Positions 9,850-19,383 of a DNA stretch of 44,601 nucleotides are shown piece after piece. The DNA lies in contig CACBMY010000004.1 in the NCBI GenBank assembly GCA_902540545.1, positions 1-44,601 of the forward strand, written 5' to 3'. The notes under the pieces were generated by a model. It was not told the DNA's origin. It saw only the letters and a list, made by a program, of their open reading frames with translations, and made no database searches. Source of the DNA: an uncultured Pelagibacteraceae bacterium (GTDB lineage: Bacteria; Pseudomonadota; Alphaproteobacteria; Pelagibacterales; Pelagibacteraceae). The translations under genes were made by a program, and so were the position numbers. Numbering within the stretch: position 1 is the stretch's first letter; each line of letters begins with the position of its first letter.

Positions 9850-11676
9850 ATGACAACATCAATACGTAACATCACCATAATTGCTCATGTTGACCATGGC
9901 AAGACTACTTTAATTGATAACTTAATGAAACAGAGTGGCTCTTTTAGGGAAAATGAAGTTGTTGATGAAAGACTAATGGACTCCGGCGAACTTGAAAAGG
10001 AAAGAGGTATTACAATTCTTGCCAAACCAGCCTCCATAAATTGGAGAGATTCTAGAATTAATATTATTGATACACCTGGACACAGAGATTTTGCTGCAGA
10101 AGTTGAAAGAGTTCTTAGTATGGCTGATGGTGCATTATTGTTAATAGATTCAGCCGAAGGGGTAATGCCTCAAACTAAATTTGTATTAGCCAAAGCACTT
10201 AAACAAGGCCTTAAACCAATAGTAGTTATTAATAAATTAGACAAAGCTGATCAAAGAGCCGATGAAGTTTTAAATGAGACTTTTGACTTGTTTGTCAGCT
10301 TAGATGCCAACGAGGAACAATTAGACTTTCCAGTTATTTATGCAAGTGGAAGATCTGGTTGGGCATCTAAAGAAATAGATGGCCCAAGAGAGAATTTAAA
10401 CCCATTATTAGATCTAGTAATAGATCATGTTAAGCCAGCAGAATTTGACAAGACCAAGCCTTTTGCAATGCTTTCAACTCTTTTATATGCAGACAGTTTT
10501 TTGGGTAGAAGTTTAGTTGGTAGAATTTCTCAAGGTACTGCAAAAGCAAACCAACAAATTAAAGCAATCAATCTTGATGGAGAAAAAGTTGATGAGGGAA
10601 GGTTGACTAAAATATTTAGATACGAAGGGACAAAAAAAGTACCAATAGAAGTTGGCGAAGCTGGAGATATTGTGGTTATCGCTGGATTAGAAAAAGCAAA
10701 TGTTGCTGACACTATATGTGATACTGAGGTAAATACACCAATACAAGCAACCCCAATTGATCCACCAACGATGTCTATCAAAATAACAGTAAATAGTTCT
10801 CCATTAGCTGGTACTGAAGGTAAAAAACTTACAAGTACTCAAATTAGAGAGAGATTGGTTCAAGAGTCTCAGAATAATGTAGGAATTTCTTTTTCAGAAA
10901 ATGAAAATAAAGACTCATTTGAAATAAGTGGAAGAGGTGAATTAATGTTAGAAATATTATTAACACAAATGAGACGTGAAGGATTTGAAATGACAGTAAG
11001 TCCTCCTAGAGTTTTATTTCAAAAAAATGAAAATGGTGAAAAATTAGAACCTATTGAAGAAATTACTATGGATCTTGATGAAGAGTTCTCTTCTAAAGTT
11101 ATAGACTCGATGAATAAAAGAAAAGGAAAATTAATAGATCTTAAAGATACTGGAAAAAATAAAAAACGATTAATCTTTCATGCGCCAACTAGAGGTTTAA
11201 TGGGATACACCAGTAGATTTCTTACTCTAACTAAAGGAACAGGGGTAATAAACAGAATATTCCATTCTTATGGAAAATTTGAGGGAGATATGGAAGGCAG
11301 AAGAAATGGTGCATTAATTTCTATGGAACAAGGAAAGGCAGTAGCATTTGCAATTTATAATCTACAGGCAAGAGGAGAAATGTTTGTTACCCATAACGAT
11401 CCAGTTTATTCGGGTATGATTGTAGGATTGTCACCTAAACCTGGTGATATGATTATAAATGTCATGAAAGGTAAAAAACTTACAAATATGAGGACACAAG
11501 GAACAGACGAAAATGTTGTTTTAACTCCAGTAAGAAAGATGTCTATTGCTGAACAATTGAGCATGTTAAATTCTGATGAAGCACTAGAAATTACGCCAAA
11601 TTCATGCAGATTAAGAAAAGCTGTGCTTGATCCTCACGAGAGAAAAAAGCTCTCTAAATTATCAGAAGCTTCTTAA
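9850..11676 (+). CDS. typA: Translational GTPase TypA/BipA
   Basis: 608 aa; AHVDHGKTTLID, DTPGHRDF, NKLDKADQR; TypA C-terminal domain (RGLMGYTSRFLTLTKGTG). Confidence 0.97.
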   Translation: MTTSIRNITIIAHVDHGKTTLIDNLMKQSGSFRENEVVDERLMDSGELEKERGITILAKPASINWRDSRINIIDTPGHRDFAAEVERVLSMADGALLLIDSAEGVMPQTKFVLAKALKQGLKPIVVINKLDKADQRADEVLNETFDLFVSLDANEEQLDFPVIYASGRSGWASKEIDGPRENLNPLLDLVIDHVKPAEFDKTKPFAMLSTLLYADSFLGRSLVGRISQGTAKANQQIKAINLDGEKVDEGRLTKIFRYEGTKKVPIEVGEAGDIVVIAGLEKANVADTICDTEVNTPIQATPIDPPTMSIKITVNSSPLAGTEGKKLTSTQIRERLVQESQNNVGISFSENENKDSFEISGRGELMLEILLTQMRREGFEMTVSPPRVLFQKNENGEKLEPIEEITMDLDEEFSSKVIDSMNKRKGKLIDLKDTGKNKKRLIFHAPTRGLMGYTSRFLTLTKGTGVINRIFHSYGKFEGDMEGRRNGALISMEQGKAVAFAIYNLQARGEMFVTHNDPVYSGMIVGLSPKPGDMIINVMKGKKLTNMRTQGTDENVVLTPVRKMSIAEQLSMLNSDEALEITPNSCRLRKAVLDPHERKKLSKLSEAS

Positions 11677-11684
11677 AAAAATTA

Positions 11685-12140
11685 TTATTCAGATTTATTT
11701 TTGGTAAATGGCAGCCACTTTTCAAATGCTGATTTACTAGGTCCGTCATATGGAATTGAGTAAGAGTTTGTTCTTGTCAATACCTCAATACCTTTAGAAA
11801 AAACAAAAATAAAAACTATAACAAAAACAATTGTCATGATTTTAAATGGATCAAAATTTTTTGTCTTAAAAACACTAACAGCTTTTGCTTCAGCTCTATG
11901 AAATTGTTTAAAAGTATAATAAACAGCAAATATTAAACCTATATGAGCAACATATGTCCCTGCCCAACCAAATGCAAAAGTGGCATATGAAAATACGTAT
12001 AAACTAAATACTGTTGTCCATATAAAACTTAAAACTAATAATATTTGTAGTCTCACAGTTTTGGGAAGTGCTCTTAAATCATTTTTACTATCGTCAAATA
12101 ATATATTCGCTGATTCTTTCATCCAATTTTTTATAGACAT
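11685..12140 (-). CDS. Small integral membrane protein, unknown function
   Basis: 151-aa ORF with about 3 hydrophobic segments. Confidence 0.7.
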   Translation of the reverse strand: MSIKNWMKESANILFDDSKNDLRALPKTVRLQILLVLSFIWTTVFSLYVFSYATFAFGWAGTYVAHIGLIFAVYYTFKQFHRAEAKAVSVFKTKNFDPFKIMTIVFVIVFIFVFSKGIEVLTRTNSYSIPYDGPSKSAFEKWLPFTKNKSE

Positions 12141-12200
12141 GATTTATATTTACAATTTTTATTCAGTATTAACAATCGACTAATTGTCCACTAAAAACAT

Positions 12201-12848
12201 TTACTTCGTAACTTTATCCACAATATAAATTCCTAAAGCTACAGCAGGACCTATCCCTAATGCAAATATTATAGTGCCCAAACCAACAGTTCCTCCCAAA
12301 TACCAACCAGATATAACAGCTGAAATTTCCAAAGTAGCTCGAATTAAAGCAATAGGAAGTTGAGTTTTTTTTGTTAGACCTGTCATCAATCCATCTCTAG
12401 GACCAGGGCCTAAATTTGCAATTAAGTATATCCCACTTCCTAGACCGACAAGCAAAACAGAAAATACGGCAAGAATATATTTTGAAGAAGTAGCTAAAGG
12501 AGGATCAAAAAGAAAAAGTGTCAAATCGATTATCGCTGCTATAATTAAAATATTTAGAATTGTACCTATTCCTGGTTTTTGTTTTAGTGGAAACCAAAAC
12601 CCTAAAACAATAATACTTATTATGAATGTAGATAAACCTATCGAAATATTTAATATGTTTGATAAACCTTCTGCAAGAACAGACCATGGAGAATTACCAG
12701 TAGTAGAAACTAATAAGAGACCCTCTCCCAATCCAAATAAAGATAAACCAACACATAAAAGTAAAAAAGTTCTAAGTTTAGGTTTAAAATTTAAAGGTTT
12801 TTCTGAGCTCCAAGATTTTGAGGGTATATTTTTTATGGTTAAAAACAT
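12201..12848 (-). CDS. YczE-like integral membrane protein
   Basis: 215 aa, multi-TM; GNSPWSVLAEGLS..., GIGTILNILIIAAIIDL, LGPGPRDGLMTGL pattern typical of YczE/YitT-like proteins. Confidence 0.7.
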   Translation of the reverse strand: MFLTIKNIPSKSWSSEKPLNFKPKLRTFLLLCVGLSLFGLGEGLLLVSTTGNSPWSVLAEGLSNILNISIGLSTFIISIIVLGFWFPLKQKPGIGTILNILIIAAIIDLTLFLFDPPLATSSKYILAVFSVLLVGLGSGIYLIANLGPGPRDGLMTGLTKKTQLPIALIRATLEISAVISGWYLGGTVGLGTIIFALGIGPAVALGIYIVDKVTK

Positions 12849-12927
12849 AATTCTTTAGACTATTTATCTTTTAAACGTAAAAATTCTATATAAAGTTCAA
12901 ACAAGTTAATTAAAATAACGTGAAGTA

Positions 12928-13605
12928 ATGAGAAAATTCTTAGTAATATTGTTAGTTTTATCTCCTCTTTTTTTGCAAGCACATACTGATCACTATAAAA
13001 ATTATTCAAATATTGAAATGGAGATATTTAAAGATGATGAAAAAATTGGAGAAAGTATTTTCACATTTAAAAAAGAAGAAAATAAATTTATTGTAAAAAA
13101 TACAACCAATTTTGAAGTGAAATTATTGGGTGTTACAGTATTCTCTATAAATAGTAGAGGTACTGAAGAATATATTGGAGACCAATTAATTTCATTTAAC
13201 TCAGAAACATTTCAAAACAATAAGAGGAAATATGTAAATTTAATTTTTGATGAAAAAAAGGAGAAGTTTATAATTGATGGATCATCATATAAGGGTGAAG
13301 CGGATAGAGAAAATATAATCGGTCATTGGTGGAACCATAGAATTTTGCAAACTGAGACACAAATAAGTCCATTATCTGGAAGTGTAAAAAAACAAAACAT
13401 AGAATTTTTGGGAAAAGAAAATATTAAACTTTATAATAAAGAATATGATGTAGAACATTTTAGACTTTTTTCTGCCAATCCAAATCTACCTGATGATAAA
13501 AAATTGAATTTTGAAATATGGTACGATAAAAAAAAAGCATTGATTATAAAAGTGGCTTATAAGAGAATGGGTCTATGGGAATATAGACTAAAAAAAATTC
13601 AATAA
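12928..13605 (+). CDS. Exported protein, DUF6134/DUF3108-like
   Basis: 225 aa; signal peptide MRKFLVILLVLSPLFLQAHT; beta-rich body, IIGHWWN and C-terminal FEIWYD..IIKVAYKRMGLWEYRL. Confidence 0.6.
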   Translation: MRKFLVILLVLSPLFLQAHTDHYKNYSNIEMEIFKDDEKIGESIFTFKKEENKFIVKNTTNFEVKLLGVTVFSINSRGTEEYIGDQLISFNSETFQNNKRKYVNLIFDEKKEKFIIDGSSYKGEADRENIIGHWWNHRILQTETQISPLSGSVKKQNIEFLGKENIKLYNKEYDVEHFRLFSANPNLPDDKKLNFEIWYDKKKALIIKVAYKRMGLWEYRLKKIQ

Positions 13606-14922
13606 TTATTTTCCCGCTACTGTCATTTGATTAATCAACAAAGTAGGAGCATTTGTTGAGTACTTCATCTCTAAATCATTTGCCAAAGTAATATTCTTAA
13701 ACATTTCCTTAAAATTCCCAGCTATAGTTATTTCACTTACTGGGTAAGTCAATTCTCCATCCTCAACCATAAATCCCGAAGCTCCAACTGAGTAATCTCC
13801 AGTAATGATATTGCCTCCATGACCTATAGTCTCTGTTATGTATAGAAACTTTTTTTCTAAATTTATTAAATCCTTGAAACTTAAATCACCATTTTCAAAG
13901 TATAAATTTGTTGTTCCTCCAGATCTTCCATTAGATTTTAAATTTAACTTTTTACCGTAATAAGTATCAATTAAATAATTTTTTAAAATACCATTCTCAA
14001 CTAGTTTCAAAGAATTGGTTTCGACGCCTTCGCTATCAAAGTTTTGGGAGCCTAATCCTTTTTCAATTTTTGGATCATCGATGATATTAATTGAATTTGG
14101 AAAAACTTCAGAATTGATTTGATCTTTTAAAAAAGAAGTTCCTCTTGCAATAGCACTCGCACTTATTGCACTTGCTAGTGTGCTTAATATTCCTTTGGAA
14201 ATTCTTTTATCAAATATAACCCCAATTTTTTCACTCTTAATTTTTTTTGGGCCTAACTTTTTTATTGCTTTATCAGCAGCTATTTTTCCAATTTCTTCTG
14301 GTTTCATCATATCTTGCAAGAATCTTGTGCTACCAAACTCATAATCTCTTTCCATTGCACCATTAATTTTTGATACAGCTACACATGAAGATGAAAAATT
14401 TGAGGTTTTGTATCCACTTAAAAAACCATTACTGTTTGCGAGTATAAAATTATTTTTATTTTCAGTAAAACCAGCTTCAGTATTAACTATTTTTTCGTCC
14501 GTTGATGCTGTCTCTTCAACTTTTTTTAAAAATTCAATCTTTTTATCATTTGGATAATGTGTTTCATCATAGAGATTAAGGTCTCGTATCTCTTTAGACA
14601 TTAAATCTTTATCTGGTAACGAATTATTTTCATCTGATGGAGTGATTTTTGTAGCGTCAATACAACGTTCTATTAATTTTTCTAAGTTTGATTTAGATAA
14701 ATCTGATGAATTAATACTTGATTTTTTTTTCTCTATATAAGTAGTTAAATTAACAGCAAAACTATCTGCTCTATTTGACTCGTCTAATTTTTTGTTTCTA
14801 AAACTAACATTTTCTGAGACAGAGTGAATTACTTTTACACCAACATCTGTAGCTCCTAGTTTTTTAGAGTTTTCAATACAATAAGACGCTATATCTTTTA
14901 AAAATTCCTGATCCCTTATCAT
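13606..14922 (-). CDS. pmbA: PmbA/TldE metalloprotease-family protein
   Basis: 438 aa; C-terminal NGRSGGTTNLYFENG, GHGGNIITGDYSVGASGFMVEDGELTYPVSEITIAGNFKEMF. Confidence 0.92.
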   Translation of the reverse strand: MIRDQEFLKDIASYCIENSKKLGATDVGVKVIHSVSENVSFRNKKLDESNRADSFAVNLTTYIEKKKSSINSSDLSKSNLEKLIERCIDATKITPSDENNSLPDKDLMSKEIRDLNLYDETHYPNDKKIEFLKKVEETASTDEKIVNTEAGFTENKNNFILANSNGFLSGYKTSNFSSSCVAVSKINGAMERDYEFGSTRFLQDMMKPEEIGKIAADKAIKKLGPKKIKSEKIGVIFDKRISKGILSTLASAISASAIARGTSFLKDQINSEVFPNSINIIDDPKIEKGLGSQNFDSEGVETNSLKLVENGILKNYLIDTYYGKKLNLKSNGRSGGTTNLYFENGDLSFKDLINLEKKFLYITETIGHGGNIITGDYSVGASGFMVEDGELTYPVSEITIAGNFKEMFKNITLANDLEMKYSTNAPTLLINQMTVAGK

Positions 14923-14927
14923 TTATA

Positions 14928-16340
14928 TTACAGTTTTGTTCCACCAACGGTCATCTTATTTATAAGAATTGATGGCTGAGCTACTCCTACTGGAACACCT
15001 TGTCCAGCTTTCCCGCATGTCCCTATACCTGGATCTAATTTCATATCATTACCGACTAATGAAACTTCTTTTAAAATTGACGGTCCATCTCCAATTAATG
15101 TAGCACCTTTGATTGGTGATCCAATTTTACCATTATTGATTTCGTATGCTTCTGTGCAGTTAAATACAAATTTTCCTGAAGTTATGTCTACTTGTCCTCC
15201 CCCAAAACTTACAGCGAAAATACCTTTATCAACTGAACTTATCATTTCATCTTGCGAATATTTACCTGACAACATCATTGTATTTCTCATTCTTGGTAAA
15301 ACCACATGTTTATAACTTTCTCTTCTTCCGCTACCTGTTGAGTTAGTTCCCATCAAACGAGCGTTTAAACGGTCTTGCATATAGTTTTTTAAAATTCCAT
15401 TTTCTATCAAAACTGTATTTTCAGTAGGCGTTCCTTCATCATCTATGGTTAAACTTCCTCTTCTTTGATATAAGGTGCCGTCATCTACAATCGTAACTCC
15501 TTCGCTAGCTACTTGCTGCCCCATTAAATTATGAAAAGCTGAAGTTTTTTTTCTATTAAAATCTCCCTCAAGACCATGTCCGATCGCTTCGTGAATTAAA
15601 ATTGCCGGCCATCCAGGACCTAAAACAACTTTCATTTCTCCTGCTGGCGCTGGTTTACTTTCTAAATTCACATTTGCGATTCTAAAAGCTTCATCACAAA
15701 CATCTTTCCAGCTTCCATCTTTTAGATAATCATCATAACTTTGTCTTCCTCCAACTCCATAAACACCTGTTTCTTTTTTTCCATCTTTCTCTAATACTAC
15801 GGAAACGTTGAATCTGACTAATGGTCTATCATCTTTCAAAACTTGATTATCAGACCTAATAATTTCTATTGATTTATGTTCACCTAAAAAATTTGCAGTT
15901 ACTTGATTTACAATTGAGCCTTTTGATCTTAAATAGTTATTAACACTGTTTAGCAAATCTATCTTTGAGTCGAAGGTCTTGCTTTCAATAGGATTAATGT
16001 TTTCGTAATATTTGCTATTAGTTTTAGGAATTTCATGATTATAGGTTCCTTTTTTTGACTTTAACGTATCTTTTAAATTCTCGCTTGATTTTCTTAATGA
16101 TTCCTTTGAAATATCATTAGAATGAGAGTAGGCAACAACTTCTCCTGTTACAGCTCTGAAACCATATCCTTGATCAGAGTTATAAGTTGAGCTCTTTATT
16201 TTATTATCATCTAAAACAATAGACTCTGATTTATGATTTTCTAAATATAATTCTCCGTCGTCACAATTTTTTAAGGTTTCGGTAACAATTGCTTCAGCTT
16301 GTGAAGTATCTATATCTGCATCTTTGAAGAAATTTGACAT
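14928..16340 (-). CDS. tldD: Metalloprotease TldD
   Basis: 470 aa; HEAIGHGLEGD metal-binding motif; GTCGKAGQGVPVGVAQPSILI. Confidence 0.95.
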   Translation of the reverse strand: MSNFFKDADIDTSQAEAIVTETLKNCDDGELYLENHKSESIVLDDNKIKSSTYNSDQGYGFRAVTGEVVAYSHSNDISKESLRKSSENLKDTLKSKKGTYNHEIPKTNSKYYENINPIESKTFDSKIDLLNSVNNYLRSKGSIVNQVTANFLGEHKSIEIIRSDNQVLKDDRPLVRFNVSVVLEKDGKKETGVYGVGGRQSYDDYLKDGSWKDVCDEAFRIANVNLESKPAPAGEMKVVLGPGWPAILIHEAIGHGLEGDFNRKKTSAFHNLMGQQVASEGVTIVDDGTLYQRRGSLTIDDEGTPTENTVLIENGILKNYMQDRLNARLMGTNSTGSGRRESYKHVVLPRMRNTMMLSGKYSQDEMISSVDKGIFAVSFGGGQVDITSGKFVFNCTEAYEINNGKIGSPIKGATLIGDGPSILKEVSLVGNDMKLDPGIGTCGKAGQGVPVGVAQPSILINKMTVGGTKL

Positions 16341-16425
16341 TTGAAGAATGTAGTAGTGATTATTATTATATCAACTGCTTATTTGGCACATTTGTAAAAA
16401 TAAAATATTCAAATATAGTTTGATT

Positions 16426-16770
16426 ATGAAGGTTTTTTTTAACAATTCATGCAAAATCTGCAGAGCAGAAATTAACATTTATAAAAAAGAAAACATAGAA
16501 AATTTGAATTGGATAGACATTACTAAAAATAAAAATGCTGAATTAGAAACAAAAAAAACTGATAAAGAGCTTCTAAGAAGACTTCATGTGGAACAAGATG
16601 GAAAAATCTATGTGGGTATTGATGCTTTTTTACTTATTTGGAAAAGTATTCCAAAATACAAGTTTCTTTATAAATTTTTTAAACTCCCAGTCATTTACCA
16701 ATTATTTTATGTTGGATATGAAATTGTAGCGTTCTTTTTGTATTTAAAAAATAAACATCAACTAAACTAA
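16426..16770 (+). CDS. DUF393 (DCC family) thiol-disulfide-like protein
   Basis: MKVFFNNSCKICRAEINIYKK...; C-x-x-C plus WIDIT typical of the DCC family. ATG at 16426 preferred over the TTG at 16420. Confidence 0.8.
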   Translation: MKVFFNNSCKICRAEINIYKKENIENLNWIDITKNKNAELETKKTDKELLRRLHVEQDGKIYVGIDAFLLIWKSIPKYKFLYKFFKLPVIYQLFYVGYEIVAFFLYLKNKHQLN

Positions 16771-17060
16771 TGTTGAATAGCGTATAAAATCTGGGTTACA
16801 AAAGATAAAAATATAAAAAAAGAGAAAAATAAAATAAAATACATAACTGTAACTGCTCTATTTCTCTTTCTTCTTAAAATAACAAATTTTTTATCATCAA
16901 GAAAAGAAATATCTCTATCACCTGGCACTGGATAATCATAACTCCATCTCCATAAAGATGAACCAAACCTTTTATCTAGTTTATTGTAATAATTTACCCA
17001 AGCCAATGACCACATAAACATTAAAAATAAAAATGATAAAGCTAAAAAAGTTGAGAACAT
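16767..17060 (-). CDS. Small membrane protein, unknown
   Basis: 97-aa ORF, two predicted TM segments. Confidence 0.6.
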   Translation of the reverse strand: MFSTFLALSFLFLMFMWSLAWVNYYNKLDKRFGSSLWRWSYDYPVPGDRDISFLDDKKFVILRRKRNRAVTVMYFILFFSFFIFLSFVTQILYAIQH

Positions 17061-17092
17061 AAATATATTAAATTATATTAAATTTTTTTTAT

Positions 17093-17812
17093 ATGTCTAT
17101 CTGGGGAAGTTTAATTGGTGGGATGATCGGTTTTTCTTTAGGAGGACCGTTTGGGATGCTATTAGGTTCCTTAATTGGTGGAAAAGTATCAAGATCAAGA
17201 TCGTCATTTAAATCTTTTGCGCAACCTCAACAAGTTTTTGCATTAGCTCTTATAGTTTTATCAGCTAAACTTAGTAAAGCAGACGGTCAGGTTAGTAGAG
17301 AGGAATTAATAGCGGTAAAAGATAAACTCAAAATTCCAGAACATGAATTAGATCAAGTTGGAAAAATTTTTAATAAAGCTAAAGAAGAAAGCACTGGTTA
17401 CGAACCATATGCAAAACAAATAGCTCAGATCTATCAGGGAAATATAAATGTGTTGGAAGAAGTCATTAATATATTATTTTATATTGCAGAGGCTGATGGA
17501 AATATAAGTGATCAAGAATTTAGAATGATACAACATGTTTCTCAAATATTTGGTCTTAGTGATGCCCAGTTCAATGGAATAGTTGAGGGTAGGAAATCAT
17601 CAGATAAACTCAATCCATATGTGGTATTAGAGAGTAAACCTGATGATAATCTTATAGATATTAGAAAAAGATATTTAAAATTAAGTAAAGAACATCATCC
17701 TGACTTACTTCTAAGTAAAGGAGTTCCTCAGGAAGTTATTGAGGAAAGTAAAAAGAAAATGAGAGCTATTAATTCAGCCTGGGATCAAATCCAAAAGCTA
17801 AAGAGTAATTAA
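17093..17812 (+). CDS. djlA: DjlA-like co-chaperone (TerB domain + C-terminal J domain)
   Basis: 239 aa; Gly-rich N-terminal segment, TerB-like middle (AEADGNISDQEF), C-terminal DIRKRYLKLSKEHHPDLL (HPD). Confidence 0.85.
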   Translation: MSIWGSLIGGMIGFSLGGPFGMLLGSLIGGKVSRSRSSFKSFAQPQQVFALALIVLSAKLSKADGQVSREELIAVKDKLKIPEHELDQVGKIFNKAKEESTGYEPYAKQIAQIYQGNINVLEEVINILFYIAEADGNISDQEFRMIQHVSQIFGLSDAQFNGIVEGRKSSDKLNPYVVLESKPDDNLIDIRKRYLKLSKEHHPDLLLSKGVPQEVIEESKKKMRAINSAWDQIQKLKSN

Positions 17813-19083
17813 AATTGCTCAGATTCTGTTGAGCCTTCCATTGCTGTTGTGGAGCTCTTTCCAGAACTTATTGTATTGGAAACTGCATCAAAATAAGAAG
17901 TTCCAACTTCTCGTTGATGTTTAACACTGGTATATCCATCTTTTTCTCTAGCAAATTCATTTTGTTGTATTCTAGAGTAAGCAGTCATACCTTCCTTTTT
18001 ATATTTCTCTGCAAGCTCGAAAATAGCAATATTTTGCGTATGGAAACCTGCTAAAGTTATAAATTGAAATTTATAGCCCATCATCCCAATTTTAGTTTGA
18101 AATGTTGCAATCTCATCATCAGATAAATGTTTCTTCCAATTAAATGATGGAGAACAATTATAAGCTAACATCTTGCCAGGAAATTTTGCATGTATTGCAT
18201 CAGCAAATTTTTTTGCTTCTTCTAAATTAGGTGTTGCAGTTTCACACCATATTAAATCCGCGTAAGGCGCATAAGCTAACCCTCTTGAGATTGCTTGATC
18301 AATACCATCTTTTACATAATAAAAGCCTTCAGGTGATCTTTCTCCTGTTAAAAACGGTTTGTCATTTTCATCAAAATCGTTTGTTATTAGTTTCGCAGCG
18401 TTGGCATCTGTTCTTGCAAGAATAATGAGAGGAACGTCGGCAATATCAGCTGCCAATCTTGCTGCTTTTAGATTTCGGACCATAGTTCCAGTAGGAACAA
18501 GTACCTTACCACCCATATGTCCACATTTTTTTTCACTAGCTAGTTGGTCTTCAAAATGAACTCCGGCTGACCCAGCTTTTATAAATTTTTTTGTTAGCTC
18601 AAATACATTTAACGGTCCACCAAATCCTGCTTCACCATCTGCAATAATTGGCAACATGTAATCAGTTCTTTCGCTGCTTTTCATATCTCCGTCTGCAATT
18701 TCCATGTGTTGAATTTGATCTGCTCTAATTAAGGAATTATTCATAGACTCAACTAATTTAGGTGCGCTGTCGTAAGGATATAAAGATTGGTCAGGATACA
18801 TTTCTCCAGCGCTGTTTGCGTCTGCTGCAACTTGCCAACCACTTAAATAAATTGCTTTTAAACCTGCTTTTGCATGTTGAACAGCTTGATTTCCTGATAA
18901 AGAACCAAGTGTGTTTACATATGGCTCTGTATTCAACAATCTCCAGAGTTTTTGAGATTGCTGTTTACACATTGAATACTCAATTTTAATTGATCCTCTT
19001 AGCCTTTCTACTTCATTTGGCTCATAATCCCTTTGTATTCCTGCAAATCTTTTCAACTCGTACGAGATATTCTCGGCTGACAT
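17809..19083 (-). CDS. aceA: Isocitrate lyase
   Basis: 424 aa; KKCGHMGGKVLVPT active-site signature; SGWQVAADAN; ARTDANAAKLI; SD AAGGGGGAAA. Confidence 0.97.
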   Translation of the reverse strand: MSAENISYELKRFAGIQRDYEPNEVERLRGSIKIEYSMCKQQSQKLWRLLNTEPYVNTLGSLSGNQAVQHAKAGLKAIYLSGWQVAADANSAGEMYPDQSLYPYDSAPKLVESMNNSLIRADQIQHMEIADGDMKSSERTDYMLPIIADGEAGFGGPLNVFELTKKFIKAGSAGVHFEDQLASEKKCGHMGGKVLVPTGTMVRNLKAARLAADIADVPLIILARTDANAAKLITNDFDENDKPFLTGERSPEGFYYVKDGIDQAISRGLAYAPYADLIWCETATPNLEEAKKFADAIHAKFPGKMLAYNCSPSFNWKKHLSDDEIATFQTKIGMMGYKFQFITLAGFHTQNIAIFELAEKYKKEGMTAYSRIQQNEFAREKDGYTSVKHQREVGTSYFDAVSNTISSGKSSTTAMEGSTESEQF

Positions 19084-19111
19084 TTTTCCCCCTTAAAAAA
19101 ACTAGTTCTTT

Positions 19112-19273
19112 TTATTTTTCGTTATATTCTTCTGTAAACTCATTCATTCCACTTGATCCCCAATCACAGTGGTCATCTCTTAAATAAACCCCTCTGCTTC
19201 TATGCTCTTGATGCTCTTGGTGGTTTGTGGTTTGTGAACTAGTTTCAATGTTTTTTATAGTATTTTTGTCCAT
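19112..19273 (-). CDS. Candidate 53-aa small protein upstream of aceA (not in ORF track)
   Basis: Reverse strand ATG at 19273 to TAA at 19112: MDKNTIKNIETSSQTTNHQEHQEHRSRGVYLRDDHCDWGSSGMNEFTEEYNEK*. Non-low-complexity C-terminal half; same strand as aceA. Confidence 0.6.
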   Translation of the reverse strand: MDKNTIKNIETSSQTTNHQEHQEHRSRGVYLRDDHCDWGSSGMNEFTEEYNEK

Positions 19274-19383
19274 GTAAACTTTATAATTTACAATATTTAC
19301 AAAATCTACAAAAAATGTTAAAAATCCAGTAAATACAATAAATTTTTTGTAAATAATAATTTACAAAGTTTACATATAGTAAA
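19274..19383. promoter_or_regulatory. Candidate operator array between aceA and its divergent regulator
   Basis: GTAAA-N8-TTTAC (19274-19291); TTTACAA(A) half-sites at 19287 and 19297; TTTGTAAAT-AATA-ATTTACAAA perfect IR (19346-19367); TTTAC-ATATA-GTAAA (19369-19383). Confidence 0.65.

Noticed and set aside
10530-10781. 83-aa ORF antisense to typA
   Set aside because: Mirror ORF of conserved coding sequence.
18231-19187. Several + strand ORFs opposite aceA and its leader (18231, 18359, 18762, 18990)
   Set aside because: Antisense to isocitrate lyase; low-quality translations.
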